DNA from: Siphonodentalium dalli
Taxonomy: Eukaryota > Mollusca > Scaphopoda > Gadilida > Siphonodentaliidae
Length of the DNA stretch: 64,000 nt
Assembly (NCBI GenBank): GCA_032622095.1
Contig: CP136061.1
Coordinates: forward strand, 191,154,369-191,218,368
Reading direction: 5' to 3'
In this document: positions 55,430-64,000 of the stretch, piece by piece
How positions within the stretch are numbered: the stretch's first letter is position 1
Layout: each line of letters starts with the position of its first letter
Program-made: the position numbers and the translations under genes
Notes under the pieces: model-generated
The model's database searches: none
Seen by the model: only the letters and a program-made list of their open reading frames with translations
Told to the model about the DNA's origin: nothing

Positions 55430-55728
55430 CTGTCCCTTTAGTTGGAATTCTCGAAATGATTACCTCAAACTTCAAACTGGTCCAAACATTCAACCTCTCC
55501 TAAATCGTTCGAAAAATTCCAACTGATGGCCATTTCATTGTTATAACATGTTTTGAATGAATGTAGAAAAATTTCAACTTTGTTTTTGGCTAAAACAAGA
55601 ATTTACACAAAATTCTGGTTGCAAAATTAAAATTACAATGATAATATTCGCTATTTTCGTGCTGAAATTTCGTTCCGCTGTTGATTCAGGCAAAACATTT
55701 TCAACTGTTCAAAAACTGCTTAAGTTAC
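55430..55728 (+). repeat. Left part of a TTGGAAATTTCCAA family copy split by an insertion
   Basis: AAATTCCAACTGATGGCCAT and ACATTTTCAACTGTTCAAA lead up to the element at 55729. The expected continuation ACCAAAGTTGGTGG...CCCACGTCCC is found at 57857-57901. Confidence 0.55.
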
Positions 55729-56040
55729 GTACCCTTACACCATAGCGTATGCTGAAACCTATGAGTTGCGTGTAAAAAATATTTGTATACGCACCAAACA
55801 CAAGCGAAATCAACAATTTTGTCAATTCTGTAACCTATTCGACCTATGGGTTGCGTGTGAGTTGCGTGTGGGTTGTGTGTGGGTTGCGAACTGAACTTAT
55901 GATCCCCCATTATCTGCGATCGCCGGCATACGAGTTGTGTGCGAGTTGCGTGCAGAACTTACGAGTTGCGTTTGAGTTGCGTTCAAAACTTACAAGTTGC
56001 GTTTGACCTGCGTGCTAGTTGCGTGGTATTTGCGACCAGA

Positions 56041-56236
56041 TTAAACTGATGTCCAATAACAGCAAGAGGTAGCTCCATGTTGTCACCTCGGAGGTCCACC
56101 AACAACTGACACGGATGAGAATGAGTGGTTCGGGGGCTAGCCCGGGATTGTCGGAAGGACCGAATGGTCCTCCCCTTAATCCCTCATGTTGTTGCCTTTA
56201 TTGGTGATCATAAAAAAAAAAGAAGAAAAAAAAAGG
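56041..56236 (+). repeat. SINE-like segment with A-rich tail
   Basis: GC-rich block (GGCTAGCCCGGGATTGTCGG, GACCGAATGGTCCTCCCC) ending in AAAAAAAAAAGAAGAAAAAA. GACGAATGGTCCTGACGG in the SINE at 33.8 kb is loosely similar. It may be a retroposon or just the 3' end of the inserted ORF unit. Confidence 0.35.
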
Positions 56237-56256
56237 TAAGCATTTTGTGATGGTGA

Positions 56257-56828
56257 TTATTTTTTCTTTTTTCTTTTCTTCTTTGCATTCGGTTTTTCGG
56301 TCGATGATTGAGGAGATGATGGAGGTGAAGGTTGTCTCTGCCGATACTGTTGAATGATGCGTTGTACTTCGGCTTTTTGCTCTTGTGCGATGCGTTGAAC
56401 TTGTTCTTTTTGTTCTTTCTTTTGTCTTTCTGATTCAGCGATGGTGTTATCTGCAGACCGGAGCGCGTCTTCAACAGACCGAGTGGTGTCTGTGCTGTTG
56501 TTGTTGCTGGCGGTGGAGCTGGGGGACACCGGGATGTGCTGGTACTCCGGTGTCCGTGGTGGCAAGCTGTCCAGTTCCACCTCGAAGCAGGCGGCAGGAA
56601 CAGCAGGGGTGGTTTCCTGCTCCCTTGCCTCGACGACGACAGCAGGGACCTCCGGACGATCAACGGAGTCCCTGCTATAGCTGGTGCGATGTCGCCTGTC
56701 TCCATGCAGGTCGGGTTGTATGGGCGTCTCTCAGACAATTCCGACCTGCCGGCTGTGACATTGGACGTCGGTTGAACCACAAGGGGAGGGGTGACTGGCA
56801 GATAAACAGTCACCCCCTCTTCTTCCAT
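56257..56828 (-). pseudogene. TE-derived Pro/Ser-rich and coiled-coil ORF, frameshifted
   Basis: From the ATG at 56828 the first frame reads MEEEGVTVYLPVTPPLV and is plausible to about 56700. After that the coding pattern moves to the frame with DRPEVPAVVVEAREQETT, ELDSLPPRTPEYQHIPVSPS, a Gln/Lys/Glu coiled coil (ERQKKEQKEQVQRIAQEQKA) and a poly-Lys end at 56257. One indel near 56700 is the simplest explanation. Its start overlaps the end of the upstream ORF by 19 nt. No domain recognised. It is likely an accessory or gag-like protein of a transposable element. Confidence 0.45.
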
Positions 56829-57157
56829 TTGGCTCGTCTGGCGGCGTCCTTTCTTTTCCTCGCAGGCGTCTTCTTCTTGGGCGGCCCTTTCTTCTTCCCA
56901 CTCAGATGACAGGAGGCAGTCTTGGAGTTGGTGTCCCGGGTTTGCGATCTCTGGATGCCAGCATCTTCAGTCCGGAACTCCAGGCAAAGGGTCAGGTAGC
57001 CCCTGCTAGACTGGAGACTCCAGTTAGCAATGTCCACTACCGAACACCTTTGCACTGCGGCCAACACGGCGTCTGGGATTAAATCCATAAGCCTAATCCA
57101 AAACTGTCTCACTGGCGTTAAGCACGGGGGCAGCTGCACCCGGAGGCGCGGCCACAC
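56810..57157 (-). CDS. 115-aa TE-associated protein with basic RRD-type tail
   Basis: A minus-strand ORF with ATG at 57157. A compact first half (VRQFWIRLMDLIPDAVLAAV, VVDIANWSLQSSRGYLTLCL, FRTEDAG) is followed by a very basic tail (GKKKGPPKKKTPARKRKDAA, RRAKWKKRG). The KTPxRxRxDxxR signature recalls small ORFs and gag-like regions of invertebrate retroelements, but I cannot name the family with confidence. GC content and codon use are unlike the surrounding DNA, which suggests transfer with a transposon. Probably nucleic-acid binding. Confidence 0.5.
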   Translation of the reverse strand: MWPRLRVQLPPCLTPVRQFWIRLMDLIPDAVLAAVQRCSVVDIANWSLQSSRGYLTLCLEFRTEDAGIQRSQTRDTNSKTASCHLSGKKKGPPKKKTPARKRKDAARRAKWKKRG

Positions 57158-57920
57158 GACTCACCCGTGCTCAACGCTCTGACAAAAGAGGAACTAATCA
57201 GATCGAAGCAAGCACGACCTTTTCGCTCCACTCTCCTGCCAGAGCTGACACGGATTTAGAAAAGGCCCACTATTTATACCATTTCTCAACACGCATGTAG
57301 TACGCAACTAACACGCAACTCACACGCAACTAATATGTTGGATACGCAGGGCATAGGTTGGGGATACGCTGGGAATAAGCACAATAGGTTGGGGGTACGC
57401 TACACACGCAACAGGATCACAACAGGCACGCAACACGATCGCAAAATGATCGCAACAGGGACGCAACACGATCGCAAAATGATCGCAACAGGTACGCAAC
57501 ACATTCGCAACATGTACGGTACCAAAACCTGGCCAGATACCTCAAATTTGGACCTGCGATCACCTGCGTTCATAACTTATGAGTTGCGTACCTGTTGCGA
57601 TCGTGTTGCGTGCTTAGCGTACCTGTTGCGTCCCTGTTGCGTATAAATTGATCGCAGGCATTCGCAGAGAATTATTGAACATGTTCAAAATTTCGAACTT
57701 ACTCTGCGTGTGTCTGCGATCACCTGCGTGCTTGTTGCGTACTTCAAACCTATAAAACTTATTAGTTGCGTGTGAGTTGCGTTCGGAACTTATGACCACT
57801 ATTTTTTATTCGCAACCATACGCAACTGGTGATCGCTATGGTGTGAGGGTAGCTTTACCAAAGTTGGTGGTGCGATATCCCACTCAGTCCCCACGTCCCT
57901 GCATGGTGGTGCTGACCAAG

Positions 57921-58620
57921 GAAGTGACAAGAGGATCTCAGTTGTGGGGTTGTCCACCTTGGGGATTCCAACTGCACCCCCCCCCCCATTTAATAAGACC
58001 TAACAAGTTTTGCAGAATCCCACTGCACCTCAGTAATGATCAGGCCTAGTAGCCTATATATATATATATTAATTCGTGCATGTTCTATATACTCGGTATG
58101 AGAATATTAAGATATTTTAACCTGAAAATTGCATAAATCATAACATCTAGTGATCTAACTCCAGACAAATGCACACGGCTATACAAGCGAGAGACCAGGA
58201 CACACCGGGCCGACCATGTGTGAGAAAATTTTGAAATCTAAACAAGACTCAAGCCTTCCAAGAGTTGGAAATTTCAAACCTGACATATCCCCCACTTAGG
58301 TTGGAAATTTTCCAACTGTTGACAATTCCAATGACAATTTTGACCAAATGTAGGCAAATATTGTTTTCTTAAATTAACTAGCAGTTTTTGGCTTGCCATG
58401 GGGGAAGGACCAGGACACAAGCGTTCCAAGTATTGGAAATTTCCAACCTGACACCCCACTAAAGGTTGGAAAATTTCCAAATGATGGCCATTTCAGTCCT
58501 AGTCTTTGTGAGCTGGAAGCCAGTCCGGTGCTCGGATTTTGCAGTTTTCAAGTTCAGATTTCAAACTTTTCTCACACAGGGCCGAACCGTGGTCGACCCA
58601 GTGGGTCTGCGTGGGCCCAG
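57921..58620 (+). repeat. TTGGAAATTTCCAA family copy, 3' end rearranged
   Basis: Runs from GTTGTCCACCTTGGGGATTC through ACACACCGGGCCGACCATG. Near 58500 it jumps to inverted family sequence (GGAAGCCAGTCCGGTGCTCG, CACACAGGGCCGAACCGTGG), so two copies are fused tail to tail. Confidence 0.55.
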
Positions 58621-58968
58621 TTTAATTACTAGTAAAGTAACTTATGACATAGTTGAGATTTGATGGCCATAAGCTCATAGGTGAGTTTCACGAACAAGGT
58701 CCTAACTTAAGATGGTCTTAACTTTAAGTCTGGTGTGGTGTCTTAAAGTTAAGACCAAAGTTATGACCCGCCTTTGGTCAGAAAGATGGATGGGATCTAG
58801 TTCATGTATATTATTATAAAGTTAACTGGATAACATCTTGCGAACACGGGCGGTCTTTTCAGAAAAAGTAGTAATTAATAACCAACTGGCACCCTGGCAG
58901 GGATCGACGTGCCAGTTGTTGCCTGGTGCCCGCGTCTAACTGTGATCGAACCTTTACGAAAGCGCATT

Positions 58969-59233
58969 AGGGCCGTCCGAAACACCACCGCATCCCCAAA
59001 TATACAACTCGTTATAACGACTTCCAAGTCGTTATAACATAACAACTTACAACTCGTTATGACGACTTCCAACAAAAACCTCGTCATATTGCAACTAGTT
59101 GTAACGGGTTGTTGGAAGTCGTTATAATGAGTTGTGTATTTGTATATTTGGGGGTGCGGTGGTGTCCCGGGTGGCCCTATAATGAGTTGTGTATTTGTAT
59201 ATTTGGGGGTGCGGTGGTGTTTCGGGTGGCCCT
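58969..59233. mobile_element. MITE, AGGGCC...CACCACCGCA termini with duplicated right end
   Basis: Left AGGGCCGTCCGAAACACCAC is inverted at the right as GTGGTGTCCCGGGTGGCCCT (to 59178). The interior is a nest of TCGTTATAACGACTTCC and reverse. The right terminal ~55 bp (TATAATGAGTTGTGTATTTG ...) is repeated directly at 59177-59233. Confidence 0.75.
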
Positions 59234-59971
59234 GTAGAAGAAAGTGACTAACCGCTGAACTGATTTGGAATATAGCGTGGAACCGGTCATTTCGCGCAGA
59301 ATATCTCACATGGAGAGCTCGTATTGGTGTCAAACACAGCTATGCTTGATATTGTAATCAACTGAATTTAAAGGGACACAAGGCATTCGAAGTGGGTTCA
59401 TGTACGTAAAATAAGATAAATAAATGTCTGCAAAATGACTGTCATCGATCAACAAGATTAGTACATACATTATGAACATAAATCGACTTTGTTCTAATTT
59501 TCATTATTAATAACTCTCCGATAACGAGATTTCGCATATATTGAAATCGTTGTCATGTAAACACCGACCAATGTCCTATTAGTAAAATAAGTACCAATGT
59601 TTAATCAAAACTTGACATTAAACATAGGAAAAGCTCAAAGCATAGAAAAATATTCTGCAAATAGTATTTAGACTAAATTATTTGAATTTTCTACGTGATT
59701 AGCAATGTTTATTAGATAACAATGTTTTGAACACGGGGAATTTAGTTATTGTAGAACTTACACTAATTAATATAAGAACAAAGTTTATCTATTTCTCCAT
59801 GTTCTTCTTATAGTAACAATGTTTTACAGACTTGTGTGTTTTATGTGGTATCGTAGTTCTGCTATCCGGACACACGAACCTCATATATAGGGACTCCAAT
59901 GGTGTCAGTCTCTCTTATTATCATTATTTTGACGAGTGACAGTATAATTACGGTTTGCAGTTGAATTAAAT

Positions 59972-60588
59972 GCCCATTTAATTTTCGAGTCACCGATTAT
60001 TGTTTTTATATTGACTTGAATAACTATCTATGACATAAAATATGATTAAAATACTATAATTCATCACCATTTTGGAGTGTCTGTAGAGTAATAGAAAATA
60101 TATGAAACCATAGAAACATTCCCCCCGTATCGCTCCCAGAATGCAACAGAATCCAAACTATGAAAATTATAGACTTTGCAGTACAAACCAGATGAAACTT
60201 AAGCACACAAAAGCGTCAGTACCTCATTTTTTTTTTTGGAGATACCGGCGTGTGTTCTGTGATCAAGTTTCTGCACAAAGTCTAATATTTTCAATGGAAG
60301 GGAAATAACACTATATATCTTAAAGATATCGAGTTATTCCTCTTCCATTGAAAAAAACTATAGTTTGATTTATGTTGCATTCTGAGAGCCGTAACGAGGG
60401 AAACGTTTATCTAATTTAAGTTATTTTATATTACTCTATGGGCACCTTCTGAGACACAGATGTTCCAAATGGTGATGAATTATAGTATTTTAATAATATT
60501 TTATGGCACAGATTGTTATTAAAACCGTACATCAAGGCACTATACAAAAAATAATCGGTGACTCGAAAATTAAATGGCGCCAACTTAC
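59972..60588. mobile_element. ~617-bp foldback MITE, ATTTAATTTTCGAGTCACCG termini
   Basis: Left half (59972-60230) and right half (60250-60588) are inverted copies: GAGTCACCGATTATT / AATAATCGGTGACTC, and ACTATAATTCATCACCATT / AATGGTGATGAATTATAGT. A T-run loop lies at 60228-60238. A single arm is present at 21593-21905. Confidence 0.8.
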
Positions 60589-60593
60589 ATGGT

Positions 60594-61706
60594 ATGGCAA
60601 GCCGTTTTCACATTTTCGATTGATTTAGACTTAAGTCCAATTATTTGGACTTAAGTCCAAATAATTGGACTTAAGTCCAAATAATTGGACTTAAGTCCAA
60701 ATACCACATAATTGTGAATTCGGCGAGGAATTGGACTTAAGTCCAATTGATTTGGACTTAAGTCCAAATACCGATATTTTCATCTATTTGGACTTAAGTC
60801 CAATTCCTCGCCGAATTCACAATTATGTGGTATTTGGACTTAAGTACAATTCATTTGGACTTAAGTCCAATTAATTTGTATAAGAAACACCCCCATCAGA
60901 TATTAAGCAGGTCTGGTTTTGCTCATAGGGCGGAGTTGTGGGAAAATGGCCGTTTACATTTGGGTCTAATTCTTGTTGATCTTGTTAATTGTTACCTTTC
61001 TCAACATATATAATGAATCAGCTCGATGTGGACCAGATCAAATATAAGACAATTAGTAAATGCAATAAACGAAACTGCGTGTAGCCTACACTACATGCTG
61101 TCAAATAACAATTGAATCAAGTCGTGAATTAATTTTACTTCATTCATGCATGCAGTTAGCATTTATTAAGATGCCAATTCGGATTCGAAACATTTTCAAT
61201 CTCGGCATGCCGAAAACAAGCCACGTGGCAAAGGGGACGTACGGAGTTAGTCTTGGAGTCAGGAATGCCCTGGTTAGTACGAAGTTTGACTGTCAATCAA
61301 AACTTGCAGGAATATACCATTACAAAGAAGGGGACTATCGTTTCAAACCAGATGAATTGGACTTAAGTCCAAATGAATTGGACTTAAGTCCAAATCAATT
61401 CACTAATTGGACTTAAGTCCAAATAATTGGACTTAAGTCCAAATAATTGGACTTAAGTCCAAATAATTGGACTTAAGTCCAATTATTGGACTTAAGTCCA
61501 ATTATTTGGACTTAAGTCCAATTATTTGGACTTAAGTCCAATAATTGGACTTAAGTCCAAATAATTGGACTTAAGTCCAATTGATTTGGACTTAAGTCCA
61601 AATCAATTCGCTAATTCATTTTGACTTAAGTCCAATTATTTGGACTTAAGTCCAAATAATTGGACTTAAGTCTAAATCAATCAAAAATGTGAAAACGGCT
61701 TGCCAT
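60594..61706. mobile_element. 1.1-kb TIR element with 24 copies of TTGGACTTAAGTCCAA
   Basis: TIRs ATGGCAAGCCGTTTTCACAT (60594) and ATGTGAAAACGGCTTGCCAT (to 61706) are exact, with similarity continuing about 47 bp. Possible duplicated flank ACATGG. The 16-bp perfect palindrome TTGGACTTAAGTCCAA (a few single-base variants) occurs nine times at 60626-60870 and fifteen times at 61355-61675. Spacers are mostly 1-6 bp (AT, ATAA, ATGA). Inside the left block a larger inverted repeat (ACCACATAATTGTGAATTCG ...) spans 60713-60832. Confidence 0.88.
61150..61353 (+). other. Open frame in the interior of the palindrome element
   Basis: MPIRIRNIFNLGMPKTSHVA and AGIYHYKEGDYRFKPDE read without stops between the two palindrome blocks, then the frame enters the array as repeated ELDLSPN. 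It could be a decayed captured exon. No domain recognised. Confidence 0.25.
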
Positions 61707-62050
61707 AACATGGGTGTTCTTCACAAATAATGGCAGGTATAAAATGATCTTGGACATTTCTTATACACCTTTTTCTCAAATGCTAGTTGGTAAGTTGCAG
61801 CACAGTATGGCAAAAGAAACAGTTTTCTTTTGTTTACAAAGGACGGCATGATTAGGTCAAATCGCGAGATTACAATGCTGACAGTACCAATTAAAACTGT
61901 AAAATGGTACCCAGCCACCTCGTACCCGCACCATTAAACATGCACGTATTCATTATATTATATTTCTCTTTTAATCTTTCCTGACTAACATAGTATTAGG
62001 CCAATTATATTTCTTTGCCCATTGTTAGCAGCTATGGTGCGATGTTGCAA
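61707..62050. other. Probable 3' UTR or intergenic, nothing recognised
   Basis: AT-rich sequence downstream, on the minus strand, of the exon at 62051-62468. ATTAAA-like sequence (plus-strand TTTAAT near 61973) could serve as a weak poly(A) signal. Confidence 0.3.
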
Positions 62051-62468
62051 TCAGAAATCTTTGACAGCGCAATGCAGATATGAAGCTGCGTCGTGGATTG
62101 CCGACTTCGTGTAGTAATGAAGCAGACGATCCTTCCATACGGCCCATGATTTCGCGTCTGTGAGTTTCGGGATCGGACGGTTGAGCAGCGTGATTGGTGT
62201 CCCAGTTTTATAGTGATCAGCCACCCATCCGACAGCCTTTCCAATTCCGTTAGACTTTACGTCAGAGAGACAAACACATAGGTCATCTTTGGGTTTTTCT
62301 TCCATGGTGTCGAAAGTTTTCTTGATTGCAGACCACAAATCTTGCATGTGGAGAACATGCGCCACTCTTTCTATTGGCGACCAGTGTGGGCCAAGTCCAT
62401 CGTTGGGTTTACCAAGGTCTGATAACACTTTATCCAAAATATTTGCGGCTTTCGTTGAGAAATCGTGG
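62051..62468 (-). CDS. Probable last exon of an unrecognised gene
   Basis: The minus-strand exon starts at about 62468 after the strong acceptor TATTTTCATTTCAG and stops at 62051, giving about 138 codons in phase 1. It is well-mixed and globular, with no low complexity: GHDFSTKAANILDKVLSDLG, HWSPIERVAHVLHMQDLWSA, a DDLCVCLSDVKSNGIGKAVG segment, YKTGTPITLLNRPIP and the C-terminus AIHDAASYLHCAVKDF. The upstream part of the open frame (LLYIIIELSSN...) is intron. I do not recognise the family. It looks like the helical C-terminal part of a soluble protein. Upstream exons would lie beyond 62600 or off the right edge. Confidence 0.55.
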
Positions 62469-62869
62469 CCTGAAATGAAAATACCACGGAACTGTATACA
62501 ATAGCGGCCGACGTTAATGGGTGAATTGGACGATAGTTCAATTATAATATAGAGTAGCAAAATAATGTTGGCCAGTGTTCTAAAAATATTTTCATGAAAT
62601 TCTAAAACGTTCTATCTTGAAAAAGTTCTTATAGAGGGGGTATTGGCAGTCTCACATTAATACATATCTTTGATAATTGCCTTAACATGCACAGACCAAT
62701 ATACAGCTCAAAGTTTCGAACCATAATCAGAAGTCGCATCTCTTGGATGCTAGCGTAGTTGGTGCGTTTCATTTGGGTCCACACCATATTGCGTAATAGC
62801 GTATATTTTGGGCTAAAATAAAAATAAAAATAAAAGGTGGCGGTCCTGCACATGGTTTTCTTAGGAGGT

Positions 62870-63415
62870 TGGATAAGAAACGGGAATAACTCTGTCGTCA
62901 TATACATGTTGCACATATATGGGTAACGATATCCTATAAAGTTTTAATTCTCTACATTCAAAATTGTGGGAGGAGTTGACTAGACAATGAAGGTACCCAA
63001 ACTCAAAACGGTCAAACTTTTTCTTAGTAAAAAAAGGGGAATACCTCGGTGAAATGTTTTTTTTTCTGTCTTCCATATACATGTGGCGCATTAGCAATAC
63101 ATGGGTAATAATCCCAAAGTTTCAATTCTCTACATTTGAAACTGTGGAGGAGTTGATTACGCAATGAAGGTACCCAAAATTAAAACGGTAAAAATTGCTC
63201 TAACTCAAGAAAGGGGAATAACAGTATTTTCCTTCCTCCATATACATGTTGCACATCAGCAATAATAGAATATAGTGGTAACACTAGTGGTAAGTTTCAT
63301 TCGAAACTGTGAGGATTTGATTGCACAGTGAAGGTACCCATAATATGTGACCGATACACGAACGGACGGATGTAATTTCTATATAGTCCCTCGGAGCTTA
63401 ACTTTTCGGGGGACA
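62870..63415. repeat. ~170-bp tandem repeat, three units
   Basis: Landmark CCATATACATGTTGCACAT near 62900, 63075 and 63240. Each unit also has GGGAATAAC, CAATTCTCTACATT, GAGGAGTTGA and CAATGAAGGTACCCA. The array ends ACGAACGGACGGATGTAATT. Minus-strand frames here are not genes. Confidence 0.8.
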
Positions 63416-64000
63416 ATAATTTTAATACAGCGATATGTGTGACATTTAACCCTTTCTTTATTAAATTGATTTTCGCGTTCGGTTACTGTTATAAAAGTAT
63501 ATAAATTATGTGCATTTGAATGGCCTATTATTCATCTGGGGTGATCAATAAATATGAGTAGTGTCAGTAGACGATAGACAGAAGAATTGATAAGTGCAGA
63601 AGGGGTCTTATTCATTGTTGGAACATGTTTAGATAGTCAGTTCAATAAACTGCCAATGGCCATTTGATGTTCTTATCTGAAAAAATCCATATGACTGTGA
63701 CTCGAGGCGGGAGTCAATGAGTATTTAGTAGAGAACGGATTAAGTTCTATATAGCCATAGTTTGGCAAGAATTTGTCGCTGAATAAATACTATAGAGATG
63801 CAGTGACATGAGTCATTATCAGGCAACCAAATCAACATAAACGCTTCTTGAAGTTGTGGAAGGGATCAGAGGTCATAGCATGCATATTTTGCGCAAAGTG
63901 TGGTACAAACTTTATGAATTGAAAAAGTCAAAAATTAAGCTAAGAAAGATACAAATAGTCCGGGAGCGAATAGGGGTACCCTTGCACCCCCTGGGACTTA
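63416..64000. other. Right edge, nothing recognised
   Basis: AT-rich. TTAACCCTTTCTTTATTAAA at 63448 recalls the TTAACCCTTT end of the MITE at 35627. No exon-like frame. Confidence 0.35.

Larger units (their letters stand above)
55729..57853. mobile_element. 2.1-kb TIR element with GTTGCG subterminal repeats and captured GC-rich ORFs
   Basis: Ends TACCCTTACACCATAGCG (left) and CGCTATGGTGTGAGGGTA (right) are inverted repeats. Subterminal zones hold many GAGTTGCGTG units: one orientation at 55763-56035, the reverse at 57297-57510, and forward again at 57585-57785. The centre (56240-57250) is GC-rich with coding-like frames. Its flanks rejoin as one copy of the TTGGAAATTTCCAA family, which supports these boundaries. 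Confidence 0.75.

Noticed and set aside
56385-56909. 174-codon plus-strand Cys/Arg-rich frame
   Set aside because: Antisense of the coiled-coil ORF; biased composition from GC-rich repeats.
60625-61680. CRISPR-like array
   Set aside because: The repeat is a palindrome with 1-6-bp spacers inside TIRs in a eukaryotic genome; no unique spacers, no cas genes.
1-64000. tRNA and rRNA genes
   Set aside because: No cloverleaf with convincing A and B boxes and no rRNA core sequences were recognised by reading; a covariance search would be needed to exclude tRNAs fully.

Overview
The window looks like a repeat-rich, AT-rich nuclear genome segment from an invertebrate animal, most likely a lophotrochozoan such as a mollusc. 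This rests on GT-AG introns, animal-type genes (ninjurins, a PC4-domain gene), truncated non-LTR retrotransposons, a Crypton-like recombinase and many MITE-like inverted-repeat elements. There are no bacterial-style operons. Species cannot be fixed from the sequence.

Cellular genes. The main content is a cluster of three ninjurin-family genes (small two-pass membrane proteins; the family includes NINJ1, the plasma-membrane-rupture protein). By joining short upstream exons to the core-domain exons I propose: ninjurin A (minus, exons 25225-25175 and 9473-9135, 129 aa), ninjurin B (minus, exons 49365-49297, 48452-48273, 40890-40750 and 35230-34880, 246 aa if all are used) and ninjurin C (plus, exons 50364-50408 and 51753-52094, 128 aa). 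All inferred introns are phase 0. B and C are head-to-head, with start codons about 1 kb apart. The 15.7-kb intron of A holds two LINEs, a 353-bp tandem array and a Crypton-like gene. At the left edge are a C2H2 zinc-finger fragment and an intronless gene (580-1041) encoding two tandem PC4-like ssDNA-binding domains behind a CCAAT/TATA promoter. A probable last exon of an unrecognised gene lies at 62051-62468 (minus).

Mobile and repetitive DNA by region. 1.2-6.0 kb: a 4.8-kb foldback element with about 0.8-kb inverted arms around thirteen degenerate ~190-bp repeats. 6.6-8.6 kb: tandem repeats split by a hAT-like MITE. 10.5-12.5 kb: two copies of a dispersed family rich in GTTGGAAATTTCCAAC-like palindromes, seen again near 40-42, 44-45 and 55-58 kb. 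13.7-16.5 kb: LINE 1 (minus). 16.5-18.2 kb: five 353-bp repeats. 18.4-20.2 kb: Crypton-like tyrosine recombinase. 21.9-24.4 kb: LINE 2 (plus). 26.4-27.6 kb: array dense in TCAAGGTCA. 30.6-31.8, 38.6-39.2, 39.3-39.8 and 47.9-48.3 kb: TIR elements. 33.7-34.0 kb: a SINE with a target duplication and a U2 snRNA-like block. 37-38.2 kb: alternating A/B ~150-bp satellite. 55.7-57.9 kb: a TIR element with GTTGCG subterminal repeats carrying a GC-rich ORF pair. 60.6-61.7 kb: a TIR element with 24 copies of the palindrome TTGGACTTAAGTCCAA.

Limits: exon joins, repeat-family relations and family names come from reading alone. No alignment or database search was run.
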